From positions 1-36,247 of the IMG/VR virus record IMGVR_UViG_3300011114_000528: a stretch of 36,247 nucleotides of DNA; one strand, written 5' to 3'. The notes below the pieces were generated by a model, which saw only the letters and a list, made by a program, of their open reading frames with translations, had not been told where the DNA came from and did not search any database. A program made the translations under genes and the position numbers. Below are positions 21,767 through 28,383 of this stretch, piece after piece. Position 1 is the first letter of the stretch. Each line of letters begins with the position of its first letter. This stretch comes from a virus.

Positions 21767-22044
21767 AAACCGCGTGCGAGGAAGTCATGACCATGTGCGC
21801 CGATGATGATGCTTGGTTCAACCGTGAATTAAAACCATGCCCGTTCTGTGGATCGGCTGCGACCATGTTCACGATGCCGGAGGGAAGCGGTAGCGATGGC
21901 AGCATGTACGTTGAATGTGATAACGGGCTTTGCCGTGCTTCTAGTGCACTTATTTACCCGTTGAAAGATGATGTAAAGCACATTCTTGTTGAGCGATGGA
22001 ACCGGAGGCCAGTCGAAGCAAAGATTGAGGACAAAACAAAATGA
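21763..22044 (+). CDS. Lar-like zinc-ribbon protein
   Basis: A 93-residue protein with ELKPCPFCGSAA, then a second CDNGLC pair and ERWNRR, the pattern of the Lar (restriction-alleviation) family. In its namesake system Lar modulates type I restriction; most phage members are untested. The zinc site is formed by CPFC and the CDNGLC cysteines. A counter-restriction role is plausible from family name and early location. Confidence 0.78.
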   Translation: MKTACEEVMTMCADDDAWFNRELKPCPFCGSAATMFTMPEGSGSDGSMYVECDNGLCRASSALIYPLKDDVKHILVERWNRRPVEAKIEDKTK

Positions 22045-22505
22045 ACATAGTCGCAACATGCCGACATCACGTTAAGCCTGATGATTGCCTTTACCCCGAG
22101 TGCAGGGAACTCGCATCATTGCGAATCGAATGCGAAGAACGCCGAAAAGATGAGATTAACCTTACTGAAAAGGTAATCCCAAACTTACGCGAGCGCATAT
22201 CAAAACTCGAAGGTTCGGTCAACACGCTGGAAAGCGAGTGCAATCAACTCAACGACTTGTGCATCAAGCAGATCGAGCAAATAGACAATCTCGCCAGCAT
22301 GTGCAGACGCCTATCGTATTCGGTCAAACGATCGGGCAATGACAAGTTAGCGCACGAGTGCGTTGTATTGCTCAAGAAATACGATCTTGGCGGATCGGTA
22401 TTGCGCAACATGGAAGGACCGGCGGAACTGTGCCCGAAACCTGCGCCCGGATTTGTAATAGATACGCGTGGTGTACTGGTAAAAGGAGAGATCGATGAGC
22501 ACTGA
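22041..22505 (+). CDS. Coiled-coil protein with His/Cys cluster
   Basis: A 154-residue protein starting with CRHHVKPDDCLYPEC, a possible zinc site, followed by a long helical region (LRERISKLEGSVNTLESE) and a C-terminal domain with GFVIDTRGVLV. Function unknown. Its end overlaps the next gene by 11 bases. Confidence 0.66.
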   Translation: MNIVATCRHHVKPDDCLYPECRELASLRIECEERRKDEINLTEKVIPNLRERISKLEGSVNTLESECNQLNDLCIKQIEQIDNLASMCRRLSYSVKRSGNDKLAHECVVLLKKYDLGGSVLRNMEGPAELCPKPAPGFVIDTRGVLVKGEIDEH

Positions 22506-22707
22506 CGCGGTAGCGGCGATGCGGGCGGCAAAAGAATACTTTGACGACATTGAATCTGACCGGGCCGACGAACTTTCTATGATGCTCGACGCCGCGATCA
22601 AGGCCGCGCAGCCAGAATACATGTGTCCGAACTGCGTGAGTCCGTGGAAGTGCAATGGTCCGCACATCCCAGAACATACGATCAAGGCCGCGCAGGAGGA
22701 CGCATGA
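22495..22707 (+). CDS. Small zinc-binding-type protein
   Basis: A 70-residue protein, helical N-terminus (AAMRAAKEYFDDIESD) and a C-terminal CPNC-SPWKC-GPHIP segment that could bind zinc. AAAAGGAGAG lies upstream of its ATG. Function unknown. Confidence 0.65.
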   Translation: MSTDAVAAMRAAKEYFDDIESDRADELSMMLDAAIKAAQPEYMCPNCVSPWKCNGPHIPEHTIKAAQEDA

Positions 22708-22946
22708 CCCCCGCCGAGAGGTTGGCGCAGAGGTTGGAAGGTGATGCGTATTCGCTGCCGAGCACGTGGAAAGTTGGCGACTCGCCGGAATGGGATCATG
22801 TCAATTCCTGCACCGAAGCCGCCGCCCTTATCCGACGCCTCGCGGCTGCGCTGTCGGATGTCTACTCAAACGAATATATCTTTGTACAAGATCATCTTGA
22901 GGCGTCCCACGCCGAGGCGCTGCGGAATGTGAAGGAGGAAGAATGA
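22704..22946 (+). CDS. Small hypothetical early protein
   Basis: An 80-residue protein (PAERLAQRLEGDAYSLPSTW, then CTEAAALIRRLAAAL). The start at 22704 overlaps the previous stop by ATGA; the longer 22623 reading lies within the other gene. AAALIRRLAAAL-type helices recur in phage early genes with unknown roles. Confidence 0.62.
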   Translation: MTPAERLAQRLEGDAYSLPSTWKVGDSPEWDHVNSCTEAAALIRRLAAALSDVYSNEYIFVQDHLEASHAEALRNVKEEE

Positions 22947-23134
22947 ATATAAATTCGGTGGACGAGTATGAACAAGCGCATTCGACTGGCTGGCACCGGG
23001 GCTTTGCGGCGGGGTTCGCATGTGCCGCTGTTGTTGCTCTGGCTACTGTGTTTTGCCTTCTTGCTTACGGCACTTTTGATAAACCAGCACCGCAACCACA
23101 AATGAAGGGTACTAAAAATGAAAAAGCTCGTTGA
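22943..23134 (+). CDS. Small membrane-anchored protein
   Basis: A 63-residue protein with a single membrane segment (FACAAVVALATVFCLLAYG) preceded by a short soluble N-terminus and a basic tail. It overlaps the next gene by 17 bases. Function unknown. Confidence 0.6.
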   Translation: MNINSVDEYEQAHSTGWHRGFAAGFACAAVVALATVFCLLAYGTFDKPAPQPQMKGTKNEKAR

Positions 23135-23375
23135 ACAAGTTGATGGCGAAGGTCTTGAGGCGTTGCTCGGAGAGCAAGTCACATTCTTTTGTGCGAACTA
23201 CATCTACACAGGAAAATTGATAGGTGTAAACGAAACGTGTGTACTCCTGTCCGATCCAAAAATCGTTTATGAGACTGGTGCCTTTACGGAGAAAGGCTGG
23301 AAGGACGCCCAGGCAGTCTGCCCTGAACTCTATATCCAAACAGCCTCGATTGAGGCGTTTGGTATCGTCAAATGA
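23118..23375 (+). CDS. Small conserved phage protein
   Basis: An 85-residue protein with LLGEQVTFFCANYIYTGKL, then a LLSDPKIVYETGAF segment. This combination, an NYIY-GKL-GV core followed by IVYETG, is familiar from many phages, where it is of unknown function. Overlaps the preceding gene by 17 bases and the next by ATGA. Confidence 0.68.
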   Translation: MKKLVEQVDGEGLEALLGEQVTFFCANYIYTGKLIGVNETCVLLSDPKIVYETGAFTEKGWKDAQAVCPELYIQTASIEAFGIVK

Positions 23376-23599
23376 AGTCGGCGAAGCAGAAGATTCGTTC
23401 GGGGTCGTGGTCGGGGTTGTGGGCGCGTTCGGGGTCGGGGTCGGGGTCGTGGTCGGGGGCGCGGTCGGGGTCGCGTTCGCGTTCGTGGTCGCGGGCGGGG
23501 TCGGGGTCGCGTTCGCGTTCGTGGTCGCGGGAGTGGGAGAGGTCGGGGTCGGGGTCGTGTTCGTGTTCGTGGTCGTGGTCGGGGTCGGGGTCGGAATAA
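23372..23599 (+). CDS. Ser-X dipeptide repeat protein from G-rich hexanucleotide tract
   Basis: A 75-residue ORF starting MKSAKQK and then, from residue 10, almost pure alternation of Ser with Gly, Trp, Arg, Ala or Cys. The DNA is a degenerate TCG-NGG or TCG-CGT hexamer array. All other frames across the tract are open too, so length alone is not evidence; support comes from the ATGA start, the TAATG link to the next gene, and the resemblance to low-complexity Ser/Gly repeat proteins seen after the IVYETG protein in other phages. Function unknown; no signal peptide. Confidence 0.55.
   Translation: MKSAKQKIRSGSWSGLWARSGSGSGSWSGARSGSRSRSWSRAGSGSRSRSWSREWERSGSGSCSCSWSWSGSGSE
23399..23593 (+). 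repeat. Degenerate G-rich hexanucleotide array
   Basis: A tract built from TCGGGG, TCGTGG and TCGCGT-like hexamers. A segment at 23431-23459 has three GGGG runs separated by two bases and a fourth run of five, a candidate G-quadruplex on the plus strand. The array carries the Ser-X codons of the ORF above. Confidence 0.8.
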
Positions 23600-23808
23600 T
23601 GCACCCAAACGCCCGACCGGGAAACCGTAACGCTCGACGCAACGAGGCATCACGTTCAAAAGAATGCACATGCTGCGCGAAGCACCAGCGACCCGACCAT
23701 TTCTACTTAACCAAATACAGGACGCTCTCATCATGGTGCAAAGACTGCCTGAAAGACGCAAGAAAACTAAGCGCGTGGAAAGCCAAGTTGTTGAAGACGT
23801 ATGTCTGA
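23599..23808 (+). CDS. Small zinc-cluster protein (HNH-like cysteine pattern)
   Basis: A 69-residue protein, very basic N-terminus, then CTCCAKHQRPDHFYLTKYRT, LSSWCKDCLKDARK. Two CxxC-type pairs suggest one zinc site. The pattern is shared with small phage proteins related to the N-terminal half of HNH/His-Me finger proteins, but no full nuclease motif is present. The start is TAATG-linked to the repeat gene. Confidence 0.68.
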   Translation: MHPNARPGNRNARRNEASRSKECTCCAKHQRPDHFYLTKYRTLSSWCKDCLKDARKLSAWKAKLLKTYV

Positions 23809-23966
23809 TTGCCCGAAATGCCCTTGACCGTATCAGCGAGCTTGAACGTGCGTTAGCCCGCAGCCGGCGCTACCAGGCTCGGGTGCAGAAGTACCGCACG
23901 ACATGCCCGAAATGCGGATCCACTAAAAAGCAAAAGGAGTGCAAGAAATGCATCGTATTAAATTAG
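23733..23966 (+). CDS. Small protein with C-terminal zinc ribbon
   Basis: A 77-residue reading ending in TTCPKCGSTKKQKECKKC, a zinc-ribbon tail, preceded by a helical ALDRISELERALARS segment. The start is uncertain: ATG at 23733 has a loosely placed AGGA, ATG at 23664 is also open, and both lie inside the preceding gene by an unusually large overlap. Treat the N-terminus as unsettled. Confidence 0.5.
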   Translation: MVQRLPERRKKTKRVESQVVEDVCLIARNALDRISELERALARSRRYQARVQKYRTTCPKCGSTKKQKECKKCIVLN

Positions 23967-24262
23967 CGGCAGGGCTGAACCTTGCATCGGACGGTGAGTG
24001 CTTTACCCCAACGCTGACACCCGAGAGCAAGAAAAAGTGGATTGCCGACCACGATCTGTTCGTCGCCAACGGAAGGACGTTTGCGTTAGTCGATACGTTC
24101 AACTGCGTCTACTTTATGGACTGCATAACCGGCAGCTTGTACCAGTTTGGCGAGTGCCTGACATCGACCGAACTGAAGTACAACGATTTCCGGCGCGACA
24201 ATGACCGGGCAGCGAAGATCCTGATGGCCGTTCAAAAGGTGAACCATGCAAACGCTCGCTGA
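23948..24262 (+). CDS. Hypothetical early protein
   Basis: A 104-residue protein starting at 23948 after AAGGAG (23935-23939). Contains ESKKKWIADHDLFVANGRTF, CVYFMDCITGSLYQFG and NDFRRDNDRAAKI. No recognised family. Soluble. Confidence 0.66.
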   Translation: MHRIKLAAGLNLASDGECFTPTLTPESKKKWIADHDLFVANGRTFALVDTFNCVYFMDCITGSLYQFGECLTSTELKYNDFRRDNDRAAKILMAVQKVNHANAR

Positions 24263-24410
24263 AGCCTGTCTGTCCTACGCCCAATGTGATGACTACCACA
24301 TCACCGCCGACCTGTTGACGCGAGCGGGTAAGCGGCTCATTGAGCTTGAGGCTGAGTGCGATCGACTGCGGGCGCAGTTGTTCGAGGCCCATACGACGTT
24401 CAAGCTATGA
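24246..24410 (+). CDS. Small helical protein
   Basis: A 54-residue protein, helical throughout (SYAQCDDYHITADLLTRAG, then LIELEAECDRLRAQLFEAH). Its start overlaps the end of the preceding gene by 17 bases, and its stop overlaps the next ATG by ATGA, supporting a real gene. Function unknown. Confidence 0.58.
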   Translation: MQTLAEACLSYAQCDDYHITADLLTRAGKRLIELEAECDRLRAQLFEAHTTFKL

Positions 24411-24952
24411 CACTCCTCGGCGAGACACCGTACACAAACTGTTTTGTCCGAAACGAATTCCTGTTTGACGAAAAGCGGGGTCACGGCGAGTTCACGCCAG
24501 CGGTTGTCTTTGCGTTCAGAGCGGAACCAGCGCGTGTGCCGATGTTTCAGGTCATGCTTGACAGCGGCGCACAATGGGCGCGAGTCCCGATTCACATGAT
24601 TTGCAGCAAGCCCTGCGCCCCGCTGCCGATCGAGCAGTCGTCCTGGTGGGACAGCTACGGGTACGAGTTCACCGTTATCGCGCTGCCGTTCCTCAAAGGT
24701 CATGCGGTGACAGCTCTGGGCAGGGACGGTCAGATCCGCAAAGGGAAGTATCTATTCACGGTAGACTGGATGAAGACCGGCTGGTCCGAGGTGCCGGATC
24801 AGCACAAGAATCATCATGTGCTCGCGCTTGAGTCGGGGGCGTGGATCGCGTACCCGAATAACAGGCTGGTGTGGCAAGACCCGTCTTGGATCACACCGGC
24901 GCCGAACCGGGAGTGGCAAACGCCCACCCGAACGTATTCGGTCGAAGGGTAA
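24407..24952 (+). CDS. Hypothetical protein, last early gene
   Basis: A 181-residue protein with VVFAFRAEPARVPMFQVML, PIHMICSKPC, WDSYGYEFTVI and KGKYLFTVDWM segments; mixed alpha-beta and Trp-rich near the end (NRLVWQDPSWITP). The ATGA overlap fixes the start at 24407. A conserved phage protein of unknown function. It ends against the terminator of the opposing operon. Confidence 0.72.
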   Translation: MTLLGETPYTNCFVRNEFLFDEKRGHGEFTPAVVFAFRAEPARVPMFQVMLDSGAQWARVPIHMICSKPCAPLPIEQSSWWDSYGYEFTVIALPFLKGHAVTALGRDGQIRKGKYLFTVDWMKTGWSEVPDQHKNHHVLALESGAWIAYPNNRLVWQDPSWITPAPNREWQTPTRTYSVEG

Positions 24953-24978
24953 AAAAGAACCCCCGCGCAAGGCGGGGG
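24952..24978 (-). terminator. Rho-independent terminator of the late operon
   Basis: CCCCCGC (24960-24966) pairs with GCGGGGG (24972-24978) across five bases. On the minus strand the hairpin is followed by TTCTTTTTT, a classical intrinsic terminator after the endolysin gene. A second perfect 7-bp hairpin (24987-25004) lies just upstream in the same direction. No T-run follows on the plus strand. Confidence 0.8.
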
Positions 24979-25011
24979 GAAGGGAGTACCGATGGCGATC
25001 GGTAAGTCAGT

Positions 25012-25440
25012 TTAAGCGAACGCTCGAGTTCCTGCGCGATCAATAATCAGGGCTGATTTCCGGGGCGCCGCCGTAGGCAGGTTGGGGATACTCAGATGGG
25101 TCCATCTATCAAATTCCCGAATGATCTGGTCATACTCTAACCCGGAAGTCATTACAGCCCTTACAACCTGATCCGGGGTCATCCCAGGCACTCTCAGGTC
25201 AGCCGCACAGCCTAGCCTATGTTGGCTCTTGTCAGAGCTTCCTACGGCATCGTTCACGGCCTTGCTGCGAAAAGCAGAATTAACCATGATCGGTCTGCCT
25301 CCTAACCTGTCTTTCACCAGTTCAAGGAACACAGCCAACCGCCTGAGATTCTCGATCTCCCCCGCATTAGGGGTGTTGTCCAGCGACCGATGATCTGTGA
25401 CGGTGAGTTCCTCAAGAGTGAAATGATTACTTAGGTTCAT
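25012..25440 (-). CDS. M15-family peptidoglycan endopeptidase (endolysin)
   Basis: A 142-residue cell-wall peptidase. The M15_3-type zinc site is visible: HRLGCAADL supplies His and Asp, and WTHLSIP the later His; an SAFRS segment precedes them. There is no signal peptide, so it depends on the holin for release. It closes the lysis cassette and the operon. Related enzymes cleave peptide cross-links of Gram-negative murein. Confidence 0.9.
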   Translation of the reverse strand: MNLSNHFTLEELTVTDHRSLDNTPNAGEIENLRRLAVFLELVKDRLGGRPIMVNSAFRSKAVNDAVGSSDKSQHRLGCAADLRVPGMTPDQVVRAVMTSGLEYDQIIREFDRWTHLSIPNLPTAAPRKSALIIDRAGTRAFA

Positions 25441-25465
25441 GGCGATTCAGCAATTGGAATCATGG

Positions 25466-25921
25466 TTACCCTTTCAATTCAAAACTTAAATTTTTGTGAC
25501 GGGGGTATTGCACAACACGCTCCCCTTCAGGGCATTTGTATTTGATGGTCGCCAGCAAAGTCGCTTTGCCGCTGGCAATTTTTTCTTTTCTCACCATCGT
25601 GAGTTCGTATGTAAACGTGTCAATCTCTGGGCCTGCTGGCCCGCTAAACTTACTGGCGGTGGTGGTCGCCTCATGCACCATACCAGCCGCATCACGAATG
25701 CTTGGGGTAAAACTCTCGACCGAGCAGTCGTCGCGTTTCTTAATTCTTGCAACCGTGACAGTAATGGGTTTTCCAGCATCTGCCACAATTTTGAAATTCT
25801 CTGGAGACCATTCAATGATGGCCCTGTCAAACCAGCCAAACTTGTCAGCAAGCGTGTAACTTCCGCCTAGTGCGGCAACACTTGCGGCAACGGCTCCAAT
25901 AACTTTAGTGAGGTCAATCAT
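25466..25921 (-). CDS. N-terminally anchored protein of the lysis region
   Basis: A 151-residue protein starting at 25921 (MIDLTKV) with a membrane or signal-anchor segment (VIGAVAASVAALGGSYTLA) and a beta-rich domain (ITVTVARIKKRDDCSV, then FTYELTMVRKEK). It lies between the holin and endolysin genes. A spanin-like or periplasmic lysis role is possible, but no lipobox or coiled coil supports this. A longer reading from 26029 overlaps the holin and is unlikely. Confidence 0.68.
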   Translation of the reverse strand: MIDLTKVIGAVAASVAALGGSYTLADKFGWFDRAIIEWSPENFKIVADAGKPITVTVARIKKRDDCSVESFTPSIRDAAGMVHEATTTASKFSGPAGPEIDTFTYELTMVRKEKIASGKATLLATIKYKCPEGERVVQYPRHKNLSFELKG

Positions 25922-25953
25922 TACATTCCCAGTAATTTTTTGACAAATCAAGA

Positions 25954-26349
25954 TTATTTTTTCTTCATACCTATGATTTTTTCTAGCGTTCTGCCGCCAA
26001 AGTAAAAACTCATTATCAACATGCCCCATTGCCCTAGAAGCTCGACATAGGACTCATTCGCGTTATGCCCAAAAGAACTCATCATCGCAAATACAAAATA
26101 ACCGGACAAAATTGCAATCAACGCCAGAGGACGAATGTTTTTGGATAGCCAAGAATCGCTACCCATATCCGCTTTTAACCTGTCGGTCAATTCGTGCTGC
26201 TCAGCAACTTCAGCATTAAGCTGGGCAAGCTCTCCGTTCTGTTGCATCTCCAACAGCTTCAGTTTTGCCTGCTCCGCTTGAGCCGGGTCAGGGAAGAACT
26301 TATCGACCAGCTTGCTGCCAATGTCTAGGATTGCACCAAGAGGGAACAT
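25954..26349 (-). CDS. Holin, 3TM family
   Basis: A 131-residue protein of the Holin_3TMs type: N-terminal amphipathic GAILDIGSKLVDKFFPDPAQ, the AKLKLLEMQQNGELAQL helix, then SWLSKNIRPLALIAILSGYF and a further hydrophobic segment GMLIMSFYFGGRTLEKIIG. It should permeabilise the inner membrane to release the endolysin encoded next but one. Confidence 0.85.
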   Translation of the reverse strand: MFPLGAILDIGSKLVDKFFPDPAQAEQAKLKLLEMQQNGELAQLNAEVAEQHELTDRLKADMGSDSWLSKNIRPLALIAILSGYFVFAMMSSFGHNANESYVELLGQWGMLIMSFYFGGRTLEKIIGMKKK

Positions 26350-26359
26350 TGCTAGTCTC

Positions 26360-26881
26360 CTAGAAATTACCGCCCACAGGATTCAACACCCCGGCTGGAG
26401 CGTCGGTAATAATTTTTGCCCCCGGCTTGATATGTCCGTTTGTCCAAGGTGACTCGTTGATCGGGCCATAGCAGGATGCGAGCTGCACCCCGTTGACCAG
26501 TTTTGCTTGCTTGTCGCAAATGAAGGACCACTGGTTCGACATCCCGGAATCTTTGCCAAGTGTGAAGGTTCTCTGCACAAGTGGCGCAACCGCCCAGCTT
26601 GGCGCTTGTGGCGCTTCGCTTACGGTACTAAAAAGGCTCCAGACTTTGCCCGGAGGAGCATCGCAGGAGTTATTCATCAGCGCAGGATTGGCTACGCTAC
26701 GCCCCGTCAGAACAGGACAGATTGCCATCCCCTCCTGAAATACCTTGCCCTTGACCGTGATCGTTTTGCCGGTAGGAGTAGACCCACTAGCCGCACACAG
26801 CGCATATTCCCCGTTGCAGATCATGATGGGGGCGGCAACGGTGTTAGTGCAGAACAAGGCAAGTACGAGTACTTTTTTCAT
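26360..26881 (-). CDS. Exported six-cysteine protein
   Basis: A 173-residue protein with an apparent Sec signal peptide (KKVLVLALFCTNTVA, cleavage near residue 17). The mature part holds six cysteines (22, 29, 55, 73, 122, 137), enough for three disulfides, so the protein is likely periplasmic or outer. No domain is recognised. It sits in the lysis cassette between an XhlA-like small protein and the holin, and could be an envelope accessory. Confidence 0.75.
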   Translation of the reverse strand: MKKVLVLALFCTNTVAAPIMICNGEYALCAASGSTPTGKTITVKGKVFQEGMAICPVLTGRSVANPALMNNSCDAPPGKVWSLFSTVSEAPQAPSWAVAPLVQRTFTLGKDSGMSNQWSFICDKQAKLVNGVQLASCYGPINESPWTNGHIKPGAKIITDAPAGVLNPVGGNF

Positions 26882-26890
26882 GGCTTTCCT

Positions 26891-27058
26891 TTAATGCACT
26901 TTAAGGACGATTCCAAGCAGCAGCAAGATGATCGCACCGGCAGAACCCACCAGAACTGTTTCCATCCTTTTTATCCGCAGGATGGTTTCCTTCCACCGTT
27001 CCGCGCAGACCTGCTCATGGATGGAGAATGCTTTGTCGAGTTCGTTAAGGTCTGACAT
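26891..27058 (-). CDS. Small XhlA/holin-like membrane protein
   Basis: A 55-residue protein, N-terminal amphipathic (KAFSIHEQVCAERWKETIL) and one C-terminal membrane helix (VGSAGAIILLLLGIVL). This layout is that of XhlA-like hemolysin/holin accessories. It is too short for standard gene prediction. It probably assists the 3TM holin. Confidence 0.66.
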   Translation of the reverse strand: MSDLNELDKAFSIHEQVCAERWKETILRIKRMETVLVGSAGAIILLLLGIVLKVH

Positions 27059-27061
27059 TTC

Positions 27062-27292
27062 TCATTCCGTTTTCTGCTCTGCAAGAACTATCTCAGGCAT
27101 CGCATTCATCATTGCAATAACTTTGCCAATCGCTTCCGCTTCTGCGGCGTGTGCCACAGAGAGATTTTCGTGTTCACCTTGAATACCCGTCAGTCCCGAC
27201 AGGGTTACTCGATTACCAGACAGCAGGAATTCATCCTTGCCGACTCGCGTGAGAATTCCATCTTGTGATAAATCAACGCTACGGATTTCCAT
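27062..27292 (-). CDS. Small hypothetical protein
   Basis: A 76-residue acidic protein, GAGGAAA ribosome site, with an LSLSG-like beta start and an AEAEAIGKVIAMMNAMPEIV helix. It follows the tail-fibre gene. A fibre chaperone or assembly role is conceivable from location but has no sequence support. Confidence 0.62.
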   Translation of the reverse strand: MEIRSVDLSQDGILTRVGKDEFLLSGNRVTLSGLTGIQGEHENLSVAHAAEAEAIGKVIAMMNAMPEIVLAEQKTE

Positions 27293-27306
27293 GATTTCCT
27301 CTTTGT

Positions 27307-28383
27307 TTAATAGTATTCGTCAACGCAGATAAATCCGCTTCCACCGACAGCACCCGCGCCGCCGTTGGTTCCCGCTGCTCCGGCAGTCCCGCCCGCGCCC
27401 ACGGTGTAGGTGTAGGTAGCGGCAGGAGTGGAAATAGTGATCTCCGCGTACTCGCCCTCGCCGCCGCCCCCTGCAATTCCAACCGCAGACGCACTAGCAA
27501 ACGCGACGTTATTTGTGGGCGCTCCACCGCTCGCGCCGCCGCCGCTGTTGGCAACGCCGATGTTTCCCGCGCCAGATGAAACGGCGGCGCTCGACGTTTT
27601 CCCGCCGCCGGTCCCGCCACCCGCGCCGCCAAAGACGTTGACGTTTGTTGCTGTCGCGTAATAGGAGTGGGCTGGAGAGCCGGGAGCACCGGAAATACGC
27701 AAGGACGCAGTACCCGAACCCGCTGTTCCTCCTGCGCCGCCCACTAGAGCCGCCGCGCCGCTTCCTGCCGTACTAGGCGATCCGCCGTTGGCGTTAATGC
27801 TGTTAAACGTAGTGGTCCCCCCGGCAGCGCCGTTTGTCGCGTTGTTGGATGAATCGGCCCCACCCGCAGATCCCCCGCCGCCACCCTTCATCCGCACCAC
27901 AATCCTGCGGCAGTTGGCGGGAGTGGTGTAGGTAGCAGCAGTCCCGGTCAGGAAGACTTGCCGAGTGGGAACGGAAAGGGTAGAGGCTCCACCTGATCCT
28001 GCGACTGTGGTTGTCGCACTCAGCGTGCCGGTTACTGCGAGGCCGGTCGATGCAATGTCCAAGACCTTCGCACCGTTTATTGCAAACCCATCGTTATTCG
28101 CGCCGATCCGGTACAGGCCGGTGCCGGTGTCGGTGGATAGGTAGATCCCCGGTGCAGCAACCGTACCCGCAGCGAAGTTTGACGCCACGGCTGCGCTCAT
28201 GCCTTGAGCGAACGGGATCTTCGCGGTCGTAGTGGTCTGCCCGTCTTTCGTGATCGCAGTCGATAGGCCGGTCCCCAGGTCAGCAGTCAGCGCATTGAAC
28301 GCAGTCGAGGAGATGACCGTTCCGGTGACTACCGGCTGGCCCGATGTGTTTATGTTGAATGTGCCGCTGCCGTTGTAGCTCAT
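27307..28383 (-). CDS. Tail fibre protein with glycine-rich C-terminal domain
   Basis: A 358-residue virion protein. The N-terminal half is fibre-like (TGTLSATTTVAGSGG-type repeats, GLYRIGANN) and the C-terminal half from about residue 165 is a very glycine-rich domain (KGGGGGSAGGAD, GGAGGTGGGK, GGGGEGEYAEITIS) as in phage receptor-binding tips that pack into polyglycine helices. It should contact the host receptor. It overlaps the ejection gene upstream by ATGA. The high-G repeats may be variable between strains. Confidence 0.85.
   Translation of the reverse strand: MSYNGSGTFNINTSGQPVVTGTVISSTAFNALTADLGTGLSTAITKDGQTTTTAKIPFAQGMSAAVASNFAAGTVAAPGIYLSTDTGTGLYRIGANNDGFAINGAKVLDIASTGLAVTGTLSATTTVAGSGGASTLSVPTRQVFLTGTAATYTTPANCRRIVVRMKGGGGGSAGGADSSNNATNGAAGGTTTFNSINANGGSPSTAGSGAAALVGGAGGTAGSGTASLRISGAPGSPAHSYYATATNVNVFGGAGGGTGGGKTSSAAVSSGAGNIGVANSGGGASGGAPTNNVAFASASAVGIAGGGGEGEYAEITISTPAATYTYTVGAGGTAGAAGTNGGAGAVGGSGFICVDEYY

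Noticed and set aside
23399-23593. CRISPR-like repeat array
   Set aside because: No spacers of unique sequence; it is a short-unit degenerate tandem repeat.
23112-23669. Pro/Thr-repeat protein on the minus strand across the hexamer array
   Set aside because: Arises because the hexanucleotide array is open in all six frames; it opposes an operon with coupled starts.
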